From an uncultured Collinsella sp. (GTDB lineage Bacteria; Actinomycetota; Coriobacteriia; Coriobacteriales; Coriobacteriaceae): a stretch of DNA of 13,638 bases. Where the stretch lies: contig CABRIF010000065.1 in assembly GCA_902470925.1 (NCBI GenBank), positions 1 through 13,638 of the forward strand. Direction: 5' to 3'. Positions 1 through 7,447 of this stretch are shown here, piece after piece (the first letter of the stretch is position 1; each line of letters starts with the position of its first letter). Made by a program: the position numbers and the translations under genes. The notes under the pieces are model-generated. The model was not told the origin of the DNA and made no database searches. It worked only from the letters and a program-made list of their open reading frames with translations.

Positions 1-47
1 GAGATTCCTCTACGTCTCGTGGGCTCGGAGATGTGTATAAGAGACAG
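1..47. other. Illumina Nextera i7 adapter (sequencing artefact)
   Basis: This is library adapter, not genomic DNA. Bases 1-5 match the end of the P7 primer. Bases 6-13 (tcctctac) match the Nextera N712 index as it appears in the adapter. Bases 14-28 are the read-2 adapter, and 29-47 are the 19-bp Tn5 mosaic end (agatgtgtataagagacag). Genomic sequence begins at 48, in the middle of the NUDIX gene. Contig coordinates and any ORF crossing base 48 should be trimmed. Confidence 0.98.
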
Positions 48-647
48 CACCACGGTTTTCGCGTCCTCGATCTTGCCGTCGAGCACCGCGTCGATCAGCT
101 CGGACAACGGCACCAGGTCCACGTTCACGAACTCGTCCTCATCGGGGTTGGCGCCGTCGAAATGCAGGTTCGTCGCCATGTAGATGTGGATGAGCTCGTC
201 GCAAAAGCCGCAGCTGGTGGCAATGGTGGTGAGATAGCTGATGCGCCCCGGCACAAAGCCCGTCTCCTCGCGCAGCTCGCGGCGGGCGCACTCGAGCGGG
301 TCCTCGCCCGGATCGAGCTTGCCGGCCGGAATCTCCACCGTCACGCGATCGAGCGCGGTGCGGTACTGGCGCACGAGCACGATCTTGCCCGTCTCGGTAA
401 GGGCTACCACGGCGGCGGCACCGGGATGCCGCACCAGGTCGCGCGTGGTGCGTCGGCCGTTCGGCAGCTCAACCTCCGCGGTGCGCACATCGAGGATACG
501 CCCCCGCCACGAGGACTCCTCCGACAAGATGCGCTCGTGCAGCTCCGCATCGCGCGGGTCGTCGTCGCCCAGCACGAGCGCCGCCGCCTCCTGCTCGCCT
601 GCCGCCTGCTCAACCAACTGAGCTTCCATGTCCTCGTTCTCACTCAT
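48..647 (-). CDS. NUDIX hydrolase, probable ADP-ribose pyrophosphatase (3' end missing)
   Basis: A NUDIX-family pyrophosphohydrolase, which cleaves nucleoside diphosphates linked to another moiety; ADP-ribose is the likeliest substrate. The 200 residues present contain a perfect NUDIX box at about residues 109-131 (G-x5-E-x7-REL-x-EE-x-G-F). The Glu residues of the REL-x-EE core would bind the catalytic Mg2+. The stretch just before it, VEIPAGKLDPGE, is typical of the ADP-ribose pyrophosphatase (NudF/YqkG-like) branch. The first 45 or so residues are an acidic Glu/Ala-rich extension without clear homology. The start ATG at 647 has AGGAGG (653-658) five bases upstream. It lies 54 bases after purD with no terminator between, so co-transcription is likely. 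The 3' end is lost because the adapter replaces sequence before base 48. Substrate assignment is inference. Confidence 0.9.
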
Positions 648-701
648 GAGCGCCTCCTGCCTTACGCCTGCATCCGTATACCCAAAACCCGCGATCGCCT
701 C

Positions 702-2009
702 TTATGCATCCCACGCATCGCGGCCGCGCAGGGCGCGCAGGCCGATGTCATGACGCAGCGTCTTGCCCTCAAAGGCGATCTTCTCGCACGCGGCGTACGC
801 CAGGTTGCGCGCCTCCTCAAAGGCGGCTCCCAGCGCGGTCACGTTGAGCACGCGCCCGCCGGCGGTCACCAGCTCGCCCGCCTCGTTCACGGCGGTGCCG
901 GCGTGGTAGACCGTCACGCCCTCCAGCGCCTCGGCCTCCTCAACGCCCTCGATGACCTTGCCCTTTTCATACGAGCCGGGATAACCCGCGCTCGTGAGCA
1001 CCACCGAGACCGCCCATTCGTCGCGCCACGCGAGCTCAACCGCGTCCAAGCGCCCCTCGGCGCAGGCAAGCATGACCTCCACCAGGTCGTTTTTCAGCCG
1101 AGGGAGAATGACCTGCGTCTCGGGATCGCCGAAGCGCGCGTTGAACTCCAGGACCTTCGGGCCGGCGGGCGTCAGCATGAAGCCGCCGTACAGGCAGCCG
1201 CGGTAGTCGATGCCCTCGGCGGCGAGCTGCGCCACCGTGCGCTCCATCACGGTGCACATGGCGGCATGCTCCTCATCGGTCACGATGGGCACGGGGCTGT
1301 AGACGCCCATGCCGCCGGTGTTCGGGCCCCGGTCGCCCTCAAGCGCGCGCTTGTGGTCCTGCGAGGTTGCCATGGGGCGCACGCAGCGGCCGTCGGTGAA
1401 CGCCAGCAGCGAGCACTCAGGACCAGTGAGCATCTCCTCGATCACCACGGTCGAGCCCGCCGCGCCGAACGTGCCGCCGAAGCACTCGCGCACGGCCTCC
1501 TCGGCCTGCGCGAGCTCGGTTGCCACGATCACGCCCTTGCCGGCGGCCAGACCATCGGCCTTCACCACGAGCGGCGCGCCCTGCTCGCGCACGTAGGCAA
1601 GCGCCGAGGCCTCATCGGTAAAGCTGCCGTAGGCGGCCGTGGGAATACCCGCGCGGTCCATGAGCTGCTTGGAGAAGAGCTTGGAGCCCTCCATCTGCGC
1701 GCCGGCGGCGCCGGGGCCGAAGCACGGGATGCCCGCTGCGCGCACCGCGTCGGCCACGCCCGCCACCAGCGGAGCCTCCGGACCGATCACCACCAGCCCG
1801 CAGCCGGACTCACGCGCGAACTCGGCAACCGCCGCCGGATCCTCCGCGTCAAGCGCCACGTTCTCGCCCACCGCCAGCGTGCCGCCGTTGCCCGGGGCAA
1901 TGTACAGAGAGCCGCAGCGCGGCGACTGCGCCAGCTTCACCGCCAGCGCGTGCTCGCGGCCGCCGCTACCCAGCAGCAGGATGTCGATGGTGTTCTCACA
2001 TGCGCTCAT
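702..2009 (-). CDS. purD: Phosphoribosylamine-glycine ligase (GAR synthetase)
   Basis: Second step of cytoplasmic de novo purine synthesis: ATP-dependent joining of glycine to 5-phosphoribosylamine to give GAR. The 435-residue length is normal for PurD. An N-terminal domain with GSGGREH at residues 14-20 is followed by an ATP-grasp core. Visible motifs are VVKADGLAAGKGV (about 148-160), QDHKR (217-221), NTGGMG (230-235) and EFNARFGDPETQ (288-299), the last carrying metal- and ATP-binding residues. The ATG at 2009 has a strong AAGGAGG (2014-2020) four bases upstream. The gene is separated from purA by a terminator, so it probably has its own promoter, and it reads on into the NUDIX gene. It is GC-rich; one 60-base line counts at 78%. 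No frameshift or missing motif is seen. Confidence 0.97.
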   Translation of the reverse strand: MSACENTIDILLLGSGGREHALAVKLAQSPRCGSLYIAPGNGGTLAVGENVALDAEDPAAVAEFARESGCGLVVIGPEAPLVAGVADAVRAAGIPCFGPGAAGAQMEGSKLFSKQLMDRAGIPTAAYGSFTDEASALAYVREQGAPLVVKADGLAAGKGVIVATELAQAEEAVRECFGGTFGAAGSTVVIEEMLTGPECSLLAFTDGRCVRPMATSQDHKRALEGDRGPNTGGMGVYSPVPIVTDEEHAAMCTVMERTVAQLAAEGIDYRGCLYGGFMLTPAGPKVLEFNARFGDPETQVILPRLKNDLVEVMLACAEGRLDAVELAWRDEWAVSVVLTSAGYPGSYEKGKVIEGVEEAEALEGVTVYHAGTAVNEAGELVTAGGRVLNVTALGAAFEEARNLAYAACEKIAFEGKTLRHDIGLRALRGRDAWDA

Positions 2010-2025
2010 GCGTCCTCCTTTTCAG

Positions 2026-2048
2026 CGGGGCCCCGGTCGACGGCCCCG
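2026..2048 (-). promoter_or_regulatory. Hairpin just upstream of purD
   Basis: A perfect 7-bp GC-only inverted repeat (2026-2032 with 2042-2048, 9-base loop) ends five bases before the purD Shine-Dalgarno. It could modulate translation initiation. It has no U-tract, so it is not a terminator. No convincing purD promoter was found in 2021-2112; the nearest -10-like word is TATATC around 2050-2055. No known riboswitch is recognised. Confidence 0.3.
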
Positions 2049-2104
2049 GATATACCTTCACCCGCGCTTGCGCGCGAAGCCGCCCGCCATCGCGAGCGGC
2101 CCCT

Positions 2105-2137
2105 ATGAACAAGAAGGCCGCAACGGGTACGGCCTTC
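2105..2137 (-). terminator. Rho-independent terminator of purA
   Basis: On the minus strand, an 8-bp stem GAAGGCCG/CGGCCTTC (arms 2130-2137 and 2113-2120) with a 9-base loop lies about 24 bases after the purA stop. It is followed by a modest T-rich tail (TTGTTCAT). It separates purA from purD transcriptionally. Confidence 0.75.
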
Positions 2138-2161
2138 GTTCGGTTTCAGCCGGCAGATACG

Positions 2162-3448
2162 CTACCAGCTGCGCATGATGGTCTGCTCGCGATCGGGACC
2201 CACGGCCACGATCGACACGCGCGTGTGCGCCAGCTCCTCGATGCGCGCCACGTACGTCTGCGCCTCGGCGGGCAGCTCCTCGAACGTGCGGCATCCGGTG
2301 ATGTCGACCTTCCAGCCCGGCAGCTCCTCGTACACGGGCACGGCATGATGGAACACGCTCTGGTGCTCGGGAACCGTGGTATAGCGCACCCCGTCGCACT
2401 CGTAGGCAACGCACACCTTGATGGTGTCGAATTCGGAGAGCACGTCGAGCTTGGTGAGCGCGATGTCGGTGAGGCCGTTGACGCGCGCGGCGTAGTTGGC
2501 GATCACGCCGTCGAACCAGCCGCAGCGACGGCGGCGACCGGTGGTGACGCCATACTCGTAGCCCACCTCGGTCAGCGTGCGGCCGGCCTCGCTCGTGTCG
2601 TAGTCCAGCTCGGTGGGCATGGGACCCGAACCAACGCGGGTGATGTAGGCCTTCATGATGCCCAGCACCCGGTCGATGTTCTTCATGCCCACGCCCGAGC
2701 CAGTCACCGCGCCACCGGCGGTGCAGTTGGACGAGGTCACGAACGGATAGGTGCCGTGATCGATGTCGAGCAGCGTGGCCTGGGCACCCTCGAACAGGAT
2801 CGACTTGCCCTGCTCAACCAGGTCGTTCAGCAGAATGCCCGTTTCGCAGATGTAGGGGAGCAGGCGCTCGGCCATGGGCAGGTACTGCTCGCAGATCTGA
2901 TCCACGGTGTAGGTGGGCAGGCCGAAGATGAGCTCGAGCTGCGGGTTCACGCGGTCGAGCGCGCAGGCGAGCTTCTCGCGGAAGATCTTCTCGTCGAGCA
3001 GATCCTGCATGCGCAGGCCGATGCGCGCCATCTTGTCCTGGTAGCACGGGCCGATGCCGCGCTTGGTGGTGCCGATAAGGTTCTTGCCCAGGCGGCTTTC
3101 GAAGGCACCGTCCAGGTCGATGTGGTACGGCATGATGATGTGTGCGTTGCCCGACACCTTGAGATTGGCGGTGGAGATGCCGTCGCGCTCGAACATGTCG
3201 ATTTCCTCGAGCAGCACCGCGGGGTTCACCACGCAGCCGTTGCCCACCACCGAGATGCACTCCGGATACATGATGCCCGAGGGGATCTGGTGCAGGCCGT
3301 ACTTCTTGTCGCCCACCACGATGGTGTGCCCGGCGTTGTTTCCGCCCTGGTAGCGCACTACGCAGTCGAACTCAGGGGCAATCAGATCGCAGATCTTTCC
3401 TTTGCCCTCGTCGCCCCACTGGGTACCCACCAACACTGCTGACGGCAT
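2162..3448 (-). CDS. purA: Adenylosuccinate synthetase
   Basis: Catalyses the GTP-dependent condensation of IMP with aspartate to adenylosuccinate, the first committed step to AMP. The 428-residue length is standard. The GTP-binding loop GDEGKGK is at residues 12-18 with the catalytic Asp13. QGGNNAGHT is at 34-42 with the catalytic His41. The conserved C-terminal TTGR..RCGWFD stretch is intact; the position after GR, often Pro, is Arg here. The frame is open upstream to 3526, but the ATG at 3448 is chosen because GAGGAG (3454-3459) lies five bases before it and homology begins there. A TATAAT -10 box and an inverted repeat lie upstream and a terminator lies downstream, so it is probably monocistronic. 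dnaB would be its expected neighbour, but an AlbA_2 gene lies between. Confidence 0.98.
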   Translation of the reverse strand: MPSAVLVGTQWGDEGKGKICDLIAPEFDCVVRYQGGNNAGHTIVVGDKKYGLHQIPSGIMYPECISVVGNGCVVNPAVLLEEIDMFERDGISTANLKVSGNAHIIMPYHIDLDGAFESRLGKNLIGTTKRGIGPCYQDKMARIGLRMQDLLDEKIFREKLACALDRVNPQLELIFGLPTYTVDQICEQYLPMAERLLPYICETGILLNDLVEQGKSILFEGAQATLLDIDHGTYPFVTSSNCTAGGAVTGSGVGMKNIDRVLGIMKAYITRVGSGPMPTELDYDTSEAGRTLTEVGYEYGVTTGRRRRCGWFDGVIANYAARVNGLTDIALTKLDVLSEFDTIKVCVAYECDGVRYTTVPEHQSVFHHAVPVYEELPGWKVDITGCRTFEELPAEAQTYVARIEELAHTRVSIVAVGPDREQTIMRSW

Positions 3449-3531
3449 GGCTACTCCTCGTCTGTGCGCGCGAAGCTCCGACGCCTCGCGCAGATCGCCT
3501 GTCGAACGGGCCAAAAGGCCCAACATTCTCC

Positions 3532-3537
3532 ATTATA
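3532..3537 (-). promoter_or_regulatory. purA: Candidate purA promoter (-10 TATAAT)
   Basis: A perfect TATAAT on the minus strand lies about 85 bases before the purA start, in an otherwise very GC-rich leader. No acceptable -35 hexamer is present at 15-19 bp spacing, which would fit an activated promoter. A small hairpin (GGGCC-TTTT-GGCCC, 3509-3522) lies just downstream in the presumed 5' leader. Confidence 0.55.
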
Positions 3538-3572
3538 CGGCCGGCGCGGCGTCACGGGCGCGCGGGGGCGCA

Positions 3573-3611
3573 CATCGTCAAGGCCATAGATTTTCACGCG
3601 CCTTGACGATG
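3573..3611. promoter_or_regulatory. 12-bp perfect inverted repeat upstream of purA
   Basis: The arms catcgtcaaggc (3573-3584) and gccttgacgatg (3600-3611) are perfectly complementary, with a 15-base AT-rich spacer. The element lies about 35 bp upstream of the purA -10 box, where an activator or repressor would bind. It could instead fold as a hairpin at the end of an AlbA_2 transcript. It lacks a U-tract on either strand, so I do not call it a terminator. Confidence 0.5.
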
Positions 3612-3669
3612 GCCGGCGCCGGGGCATCGATGCTGCACCCGCGGACGCCCCGGCAGCGGCGGGCCAACA

Positions 3670-3776
3670 CTGCGACACCGCTGCGACATTGCTGCGACAA
3701 AATGTCGCAGTTCTGTCGCAGCATTGTCGGAGCTCTGTCGCAGTCGTGTCGCAGCGGTGTCGCAGTCGTGTCGCAG
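3670..3776. repeat. 11-bp-phased TGTCGCAG array, copy B (10 units)
   Basis: Ten 8-bp units are separated by exactly 3 variable bases, giving a strict 11-bp period. Three units read CTGCGACA (3670, 3681, 3692). After the centre aaa (3700-3702), seven read TGTCGCAG (3703, 3714, 3725, 3736, 3747, 3758, 3769). One of these, at 3725, has a single change (TGTCGGAG). The central pair forms an 8-bp palindrome, while the outer spacers do not pair. The array lies just 3' of the AlbA_2 gene and upstream of the purA control region. Confidence 0.97.
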
Positions 3777-3823
3777 CAACATCCAAACGACACGTCCGCG
3801 CATCTTCGACAACGCATCCAGGC

Positions 3824-5527
3824 CTAAGCCTTCACGTATCGCCGCACCGAGCTTGACCTGCCCGCTGTCGGCACCACGAGCCCCTTATCGATCAGCTCAC
3901 GAAGATATCGTTGCACGGTCCGCACGCTCTTACCCAGCTTCCGTGACAGATCCTGAGCGTCCATCGGCTCATCTTTGCTCAGCATCAGATACACACTCCG
4001 CACAATGGGACGCAGCGATTCAAGTCGCTCGTCCTGTACCGGCGCATCAACCGCCGCAAACTCCACGATATCGTTGGTGCAGCTGAGCGGCACGCCGCGC
4101 TCCTGCAAACCTTTCACCAGCCTGCGCACATCATCCGAATCAATTCCCAACGCTTCATGCGCTTCCCGCACCGACACGCTCGCATGCTCGCGCAGAAGCA
4201 GCATCAGGGCCTCTGCGTCCTTCTCAACCGCCTCGCCCGTCATCGTCGCAAGCCAGGCGCGGTTTTCCACAATTTCAGTCCCGTGCCTGCCCAGGCAAAG
4301 CACCACGCGATCGAGCCCCACCCGAAACTTCGGACTTTCGAGGGCCCGCGAACGCAACTCCCTAATCATGAAGGGTATGCCCGTGCCGTTGCCCTCGGCA
4401 ACCTTCGTATCGTCATCCGAGAGAGGGACGCCATCTATCAGCGACATCAGAAGGTCATTTCGGCACTCCGACACCCCCGCAGCAAGGTTGTCGCGCGTCC
4501 TCGTCCCCCACAAGCCGCCCGGATTTGAAATCTCGATGCGGTTCGGATATACATCGACACTTACCGACTGCCCGATAAACCGATCATCGTACTCACGATG
4601 CACGATCGCATTCGCAATCGCTTCGCGTAGCACCTCGCGCGGTATCTCGAGCTCGTCACGGCGGCCGGTCCCGCTCACAATCGACACGCTTCTCAAATTG
4701 CGCGCAACAGCCCCGACAGCCGTGTCGATCATCTCCACCACACCGCCATCGCAGCGCGCGCGGTCGACAAACCGCACGGCACCAGGTGCGCCCTTCTCAT
4801 TGTCTGGGAAAACCGCAACGTCTACGATCAGCTTGGGGTAGTACTGCTGAGGATAGGACCCCAAAACGAGAAGGCCCGCCATCGTGACCGCACCGTCGGC
4901 ATCCACCACCCCAAGCCGCCTGAGCTTCTCTTCCCTGTCCTGCGCCCCTCGCAGGGCACGACTTTGGCGACGCCTTTGCAGAAGATCGGCCACCAGGTCG
5001 TCATCCAGGTCCTCTAGCCGCGCCACCGGTTTTCTGTCCGCCCCGCTGCGCACCATCGCGTTCTGCAGCTCGAACAGCTCCGTAGCGGAAAGCAGCACAT
5101 CCTTATCGCACACACGCTTAAAGCTGCCCGATCGAACCCCGCGCGCCTCGATATAGCACGGCTTCTGCGCCAGCTCATTCTCGAATACCTCAACAACGAG
5201 CAGCTGTCCGCCTTCAAAGTCAATGAACTCTGCCTCATACCGAGGTGGGTTAGCGAGCTTGACGCCGTCTTTACCGCCATCGCCGATACCGCTCATGAAT
5301 TGACCGAGCGTTCTTTGCGCATCGAACTCAGAATCGAGCACGAACCCATGCGGCTCGCTCAGACCCAGCACCAACACACCGCCGCGCGTGTTTGCAAACG
5401 CACTCACACTCTCCCAAACGTCGGAGCTCAATTTGCGACCGCACGTCTTCGCTTCATATCGCTCGTCGTCTGAACCGTGCCGCCTCATGGCGTCAATCGC
5501 CGTCGCAAGCTGTTCTGGTGTGATCAT
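3824..5527 (-). CDS. AlbA_2 (Schlafen-like) ATP-binding HTH protein
   Basis: A 567-residue protein of the COG2865 type: a predicted regulator combining an AlbA_2/Schlafen-type domain, a GHKL-like ATPase domain and winged helices. Residues about 20-150 show the AlbA_2 signature (E-x-K, then AFANTRGG and VLVLGL). Residues 293-410 look like HATPase_c_4: IPREVLREAIANAIVHREY, then IEISNPGGL and GNGTGIPFMIRE. Two helix-turn-helix regions follow (about 437-490 and 510-556; RTVQRYLRELIDKGLV is a recognition-helix pattern). The frame is open to 5803, but that extension runs through array A, so the ATG at 5527 is chosen. Its SD is weak or distant (GGAGG 14 bases upstream). Hand-counted 60-base lines give 52-60% GC, lower than most neighbours, which hints at acquisition. 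Its targets and any nuclease activity are unknown. Confidence 0.88.
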   Translation of the reverse strand: MITPEQLATAIDAMRRHGSDDERYEAKTCGRKLSSDVWESVSAFANTRGGVLVLGLSEPHGFVLDSEFDAQRTLGQFMSGIGDGGKDGVKLANPPRYEAEFIDFEGGQLLVVEVFENELAQKPCYIEARGVRSGSFKRVCDKDVLLSATELFELQNAMVRSGADRKPVARLEDLDDDLVADLLQRRRQSRALRGAQDREEKLRRLGVVDADGAVTMAGLLVLGSYPQQYYPKLIVDVAVFPDNEKGAPGAVRFVDRARCDGGVVEMIDTAVGAVARNLRSVSIVSGTGRRDELEIPREVLREAIANAIVHREYDDRFIGQSVSVDVYPNRIEISNPGGLWGTRTRDNLAAGVSECRNDLLMSLIDGVPLSDDDTKVAEGNGTGIPFMIRELRSRALESPKFRVGLDRVVLCLGRHGTEIVENRAWLATMTGEAVEKDAEALMLLLREHASVSVREAHEALGIDSDDVRRLVKGLQERGVPLSCTNDIVEFAAVDAPVQDERLESLRPIVRSVYLMLSKDEPMDAQDLSRKLGKSVRTVQRYLRELIDKGLVVPTAGRSSSVRRYVKA

Positions 5528-5568
5528 GGCGCCCCACAGCCTCCGTGTATGATATCTGGACTTTACCC

Positions 5569-5574
5569 AGTATA
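5569..5574 (-). promoter_or_regulatory. Candidate -10 of the AlbA_2 gene abutting array A
   Basis: TATACT on the minus strand, preceded by TG, lies about 42 bases before the chosen start. The -35 position would fall inside array A, which begins six bases upstream at 5581. A protein bound to the array would therefore cover the -35 region. No good -35 hexamer is seen. Confidence 0.4.
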
Positions 5575-5580
5575 CATGTA

Positions 5581-5665
5581 CTGCGACAGAACTGCGACAT
5601 TGCCGCGACATTTTGTCGCGGCAATGTCGCAGTTCTGTCGCAGCGGTGTCGCAGTCGTGTCGCAG
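5581..5665. repeat. 11-bp-phased TGTCGCAG array, copy A, with 30-bp-arm palindrome
   Basis: Eight 8-bp units with 3-bp spacers keep a strict 11-bp period: three CTGCGACA-type (5581, 5592, 5603), centre ttt (5611-5613), then five TGTCGCAG-type (5614, 5625, 5636, 5647, 5658). Arms 5581-5610 and 5614-5643 are perfectly complementary over all 30 bases, including the variable spacers (gaa/ttc, ttg/caa). The innermost pair carries matched changes (CCGCGACA and TGTCGCGG), so pairing is preserved. The last three units (5636-5666) are identical to 3747-3777 in array B. Confidence 0.97.
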
Positions 5666-5812
5666 CGATACCCAGCGGCGCCGGAGCGCCCCGCCACAAC
5701 CCCGCGCACGCATCACGCGCAGAGCCGCCGCCGGTTGAATGCAAGGCCCATCGCATCCAACGCGCCGAGCCCGCACCCTCATCGCAAGCAGCCGAGGCAT
5801 CACCCGCCCGCG

Positions 5813-7216
5813 TTACTCCATTGCGTGCTCATCCAGCTCGTAGAACTTGGTAGACGCCGGCAGGAACATGAGGTCCACGTCGCCAATCGGGCCCGAACGG
5901 TTCTTTGCCACGATCACGCGCGTTACGCCCTCGCCCGGACGGTCGTCGCGCGCCGCCTCCTCCTCGGTGGTCGAGCGGTCAAGCAGCAAGATGATGTCGG
6001 CGTCCTGCTCGATGGAGCCCGATTCACGCAGGTCGCTCATCTGCGGACGCTTGCCGGTACGGCCCTCCAGCGAACGGTTGAGCTGCGACAGCATGATCAC
6101 CGGCACGCCCAGCTCCTTCGCCATGATCTTCAAGCCACGGCTCATCTCCGACACCTCGACGGCGCGGTTGCCGTTGTAATTCTTGCCCGCCGGCGGATTC
6201 ACCAGCTGCAGGTAGTCCAGCACGATAACGGCCTTCTCCTTGTTGTGCAGCATGCGGCGGCTCTTGGCGCGAATCTCGGTCACCGTCGTGCCGGGCGTGT
6301 CGTCGATGAGGATGTCCAGGCGCGACAGCTCCTTGGTCGCCTCGTTGATGTTGGCCCAGTCCTGCGGCGAGATGCGACCGGTACGGAAATTCGACATGCT
6401 CACCATGGCCTGGGCGCAGATGAAGCGCTGGGCGATTTCCTTGCCGGACATCTCAAGCGAGAAGAAGCCCACGGTGTAGCCGTCTGCCGCCGCGTTCAGC
6501 GCCAGGTTCAGCGCGAACGAGGTCTTACCCACGGCAGGTCGGGCACCGAGAACCACCAACTGGCCCTCGCGCAGGCCCATGAGCATGCGATCAAGGCTCG
6601 GATAGCCCGTCGGCGCGCCGTGCACCTCGCCACCTGCGGCCGCAACCGCCTCGGCCTCGTTGTAGGCCTCGACCATGAAGTCCGACAGCGTCTTGTAGGA
6701 GCTGCGGACTTCGCGCTCGGTCACCGACAGCAGCATGCTCTCCGCACGCTCGATGACCTCTTTGGTATCCTGCGGCGCATCGTAGGCGAGCGCGTTGATC
6801 TGATTCGTGGCGCCGATGATCTCGCGCAGCATGGCGTCGCGTCGCACGATCGACGCATGGTGCTGCCAGTTCACCAGCGACATCGTGTTGCCCATGAGCT
6901 CGAGGATATACGCCTCGCCGCCCACCGCCTCAAGCTTGTCGATCGAGGTCAGGTAGTCGATCAGCGAGATGGTGTCGATGGGCGTGTTGCTCTCATACAT
7001 CCCGTGCATGGCAGTGAAGATCGTCTTGTGCGACGGACGGTAGAAGTCATCGGGCAACAGCTCTACCAGCGCCTCTTCCACCACCTCGTTCGACAGCATC
7101 ATGGCGGCGAGTACGTTGGCCTCCGCCTCGGTGTTGTTCGGGAGCCCTCCGCGCGCACCGCGATCGGACTGCGATGCCGGCGACCACGCGTAATCGGCTG
7201 GGCCGTTCGTGGGCAT
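5813..7216 (-). CDS. dnaB: Replicative DNA helicase
   Basis: The hexameric helicase that unwinds DNA ahead of the replication fork and recruits primase. The chosen product is 467 residues, usual for DnaB. The N-terminal primase-interacting domain is at about residues 24-130 (starting LPNNTEAEANVL). The C-terminal RecA-like domain carries Walker A GARPAVGKT (224-232), Walker B IVLDYLQLV (331-339), LSQLNRSLE (376-384) and the arginine-finger region KNRSGPIG (438-445). The core runs through these motifs without an intein. The frame is open to 7273, but the ATG at 7216 has a GGAGG (7222-7226) five bases before it, while the 7273 start has none. It is transcribed separately from rplI, which ends in a strong terminator. 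No clear terminator follows dnaB; the array A palindrome lies 170 bases downstream. Confidence 0.97.
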   Translation of the reverse strand: MPTNGPADYAWSPASQSDRGARGGLPNNTEAEANVLAAMMLSNEVVEEALVELLPDDFYRPSHKTIFTAMHGMYESNTPIDTISLIDYLTSIDKLEAVGGEAYILELMGNTMSLVNWQHHASIVRRDAMLREIIGATNQINALAYDAPQDTKEVIERAESMLLSVTEREVRSSYKTLSDFMVEAYNEAEAVAAAGGEVHGAPTGYPSLDRMLMGLREGQLVVLGARPAVGKTSFALNLALNAAADGYTVGFFSLEMSGKEIAQRFICAQAMVSMSNFRTGRISPQDWANINEATKELSRLDILIDDTPGTTVTEIRAKSRRMLHNKEKAVIVLDYLQLVNPPAGKNYNGNRAVEVSEMSRGLKIMAKELGVPVIMLSQLNRSLEGRTGKRPQMSDLRESGSIEQDADIILLLDRSTTEEEAARDDRPGEGVTRVIVAKNRSGPIGDVDLMFLPASTKFYELDEHAME

Positions 7217-7361
7217 GGAGCCCTCCCCTCCGCGCCGCGGCATCCGGGCGCACGTAGAATTTGCTTGGACCATCTATATTAGGCCATCAGGTGATCGGAC
7301 ACGCGCTCGTTCAAAGCGGCGCACCCAACAACGCATGTGTCGAACGCCGTGCCATCTCGAT

Positions 7362-7389
7362 ACAGCGCGCAGCCATCACGCGCTGTCAA
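7362..7389 (-). promoter_or_regulatory. Operator-like inverted repeat with TTGACA upstream of dnaB
   Basis: The perfect 8-bp arms acagcgcg (7362-7369) and cgcgctgt (7379-7386) are separated by 9 bases. They overlap a consensus TTGACA on the minus strand (7384-7389). At 17-19 bp downstream only weak -10 words (CTGTAT, TGTATC) are present, so the promoter call is tentative. Confidence 0.3.
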
Positions 7390-7447
7390 GACGCAATATC
7401 GACCAGTCAGCAATCCACATCCGCGTGAGGAAAACTGCCTTGCGCGC

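Noticed and set aside
33..2108. 691-codon open frame on the plus strand
   Set aside because: It begins in the adapter and is antisense to the NUDIX gene and purD. The Arg/Ala/His-rich product is the usual shadow of GC-rich coding DNA.
2000..3442. 480-codon plus-strand open frame
   Set aside because: Antisense to purA, with His/Val/Ala-rich low-complexity product and no recognisable domain.
3670..3776. CRISPR array
   Set aside because: Repeats are 8 bp with 3-bp spacers and invert in the middle. This is far from CRISPR dimensions, and there are no cas genes.
5528..5803. 92-residue N-terminal extension of the AlbA_2 protein
   Set aside because: It would translate the repeat array and the presumed promoter. 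Homology starts at the ATG at 5527.
6083..6090. Further CTGCGACA copy inside dnaB
   Set aside because: A single isolated word in the conserved LSQLNRS coding stretch, with no neighbours at 11-bp spacing; chance.
5477..7282. 601-codon plus-strand open frame
   Set aside because: Antisense to dnaB and running through array A; no family resemblance.
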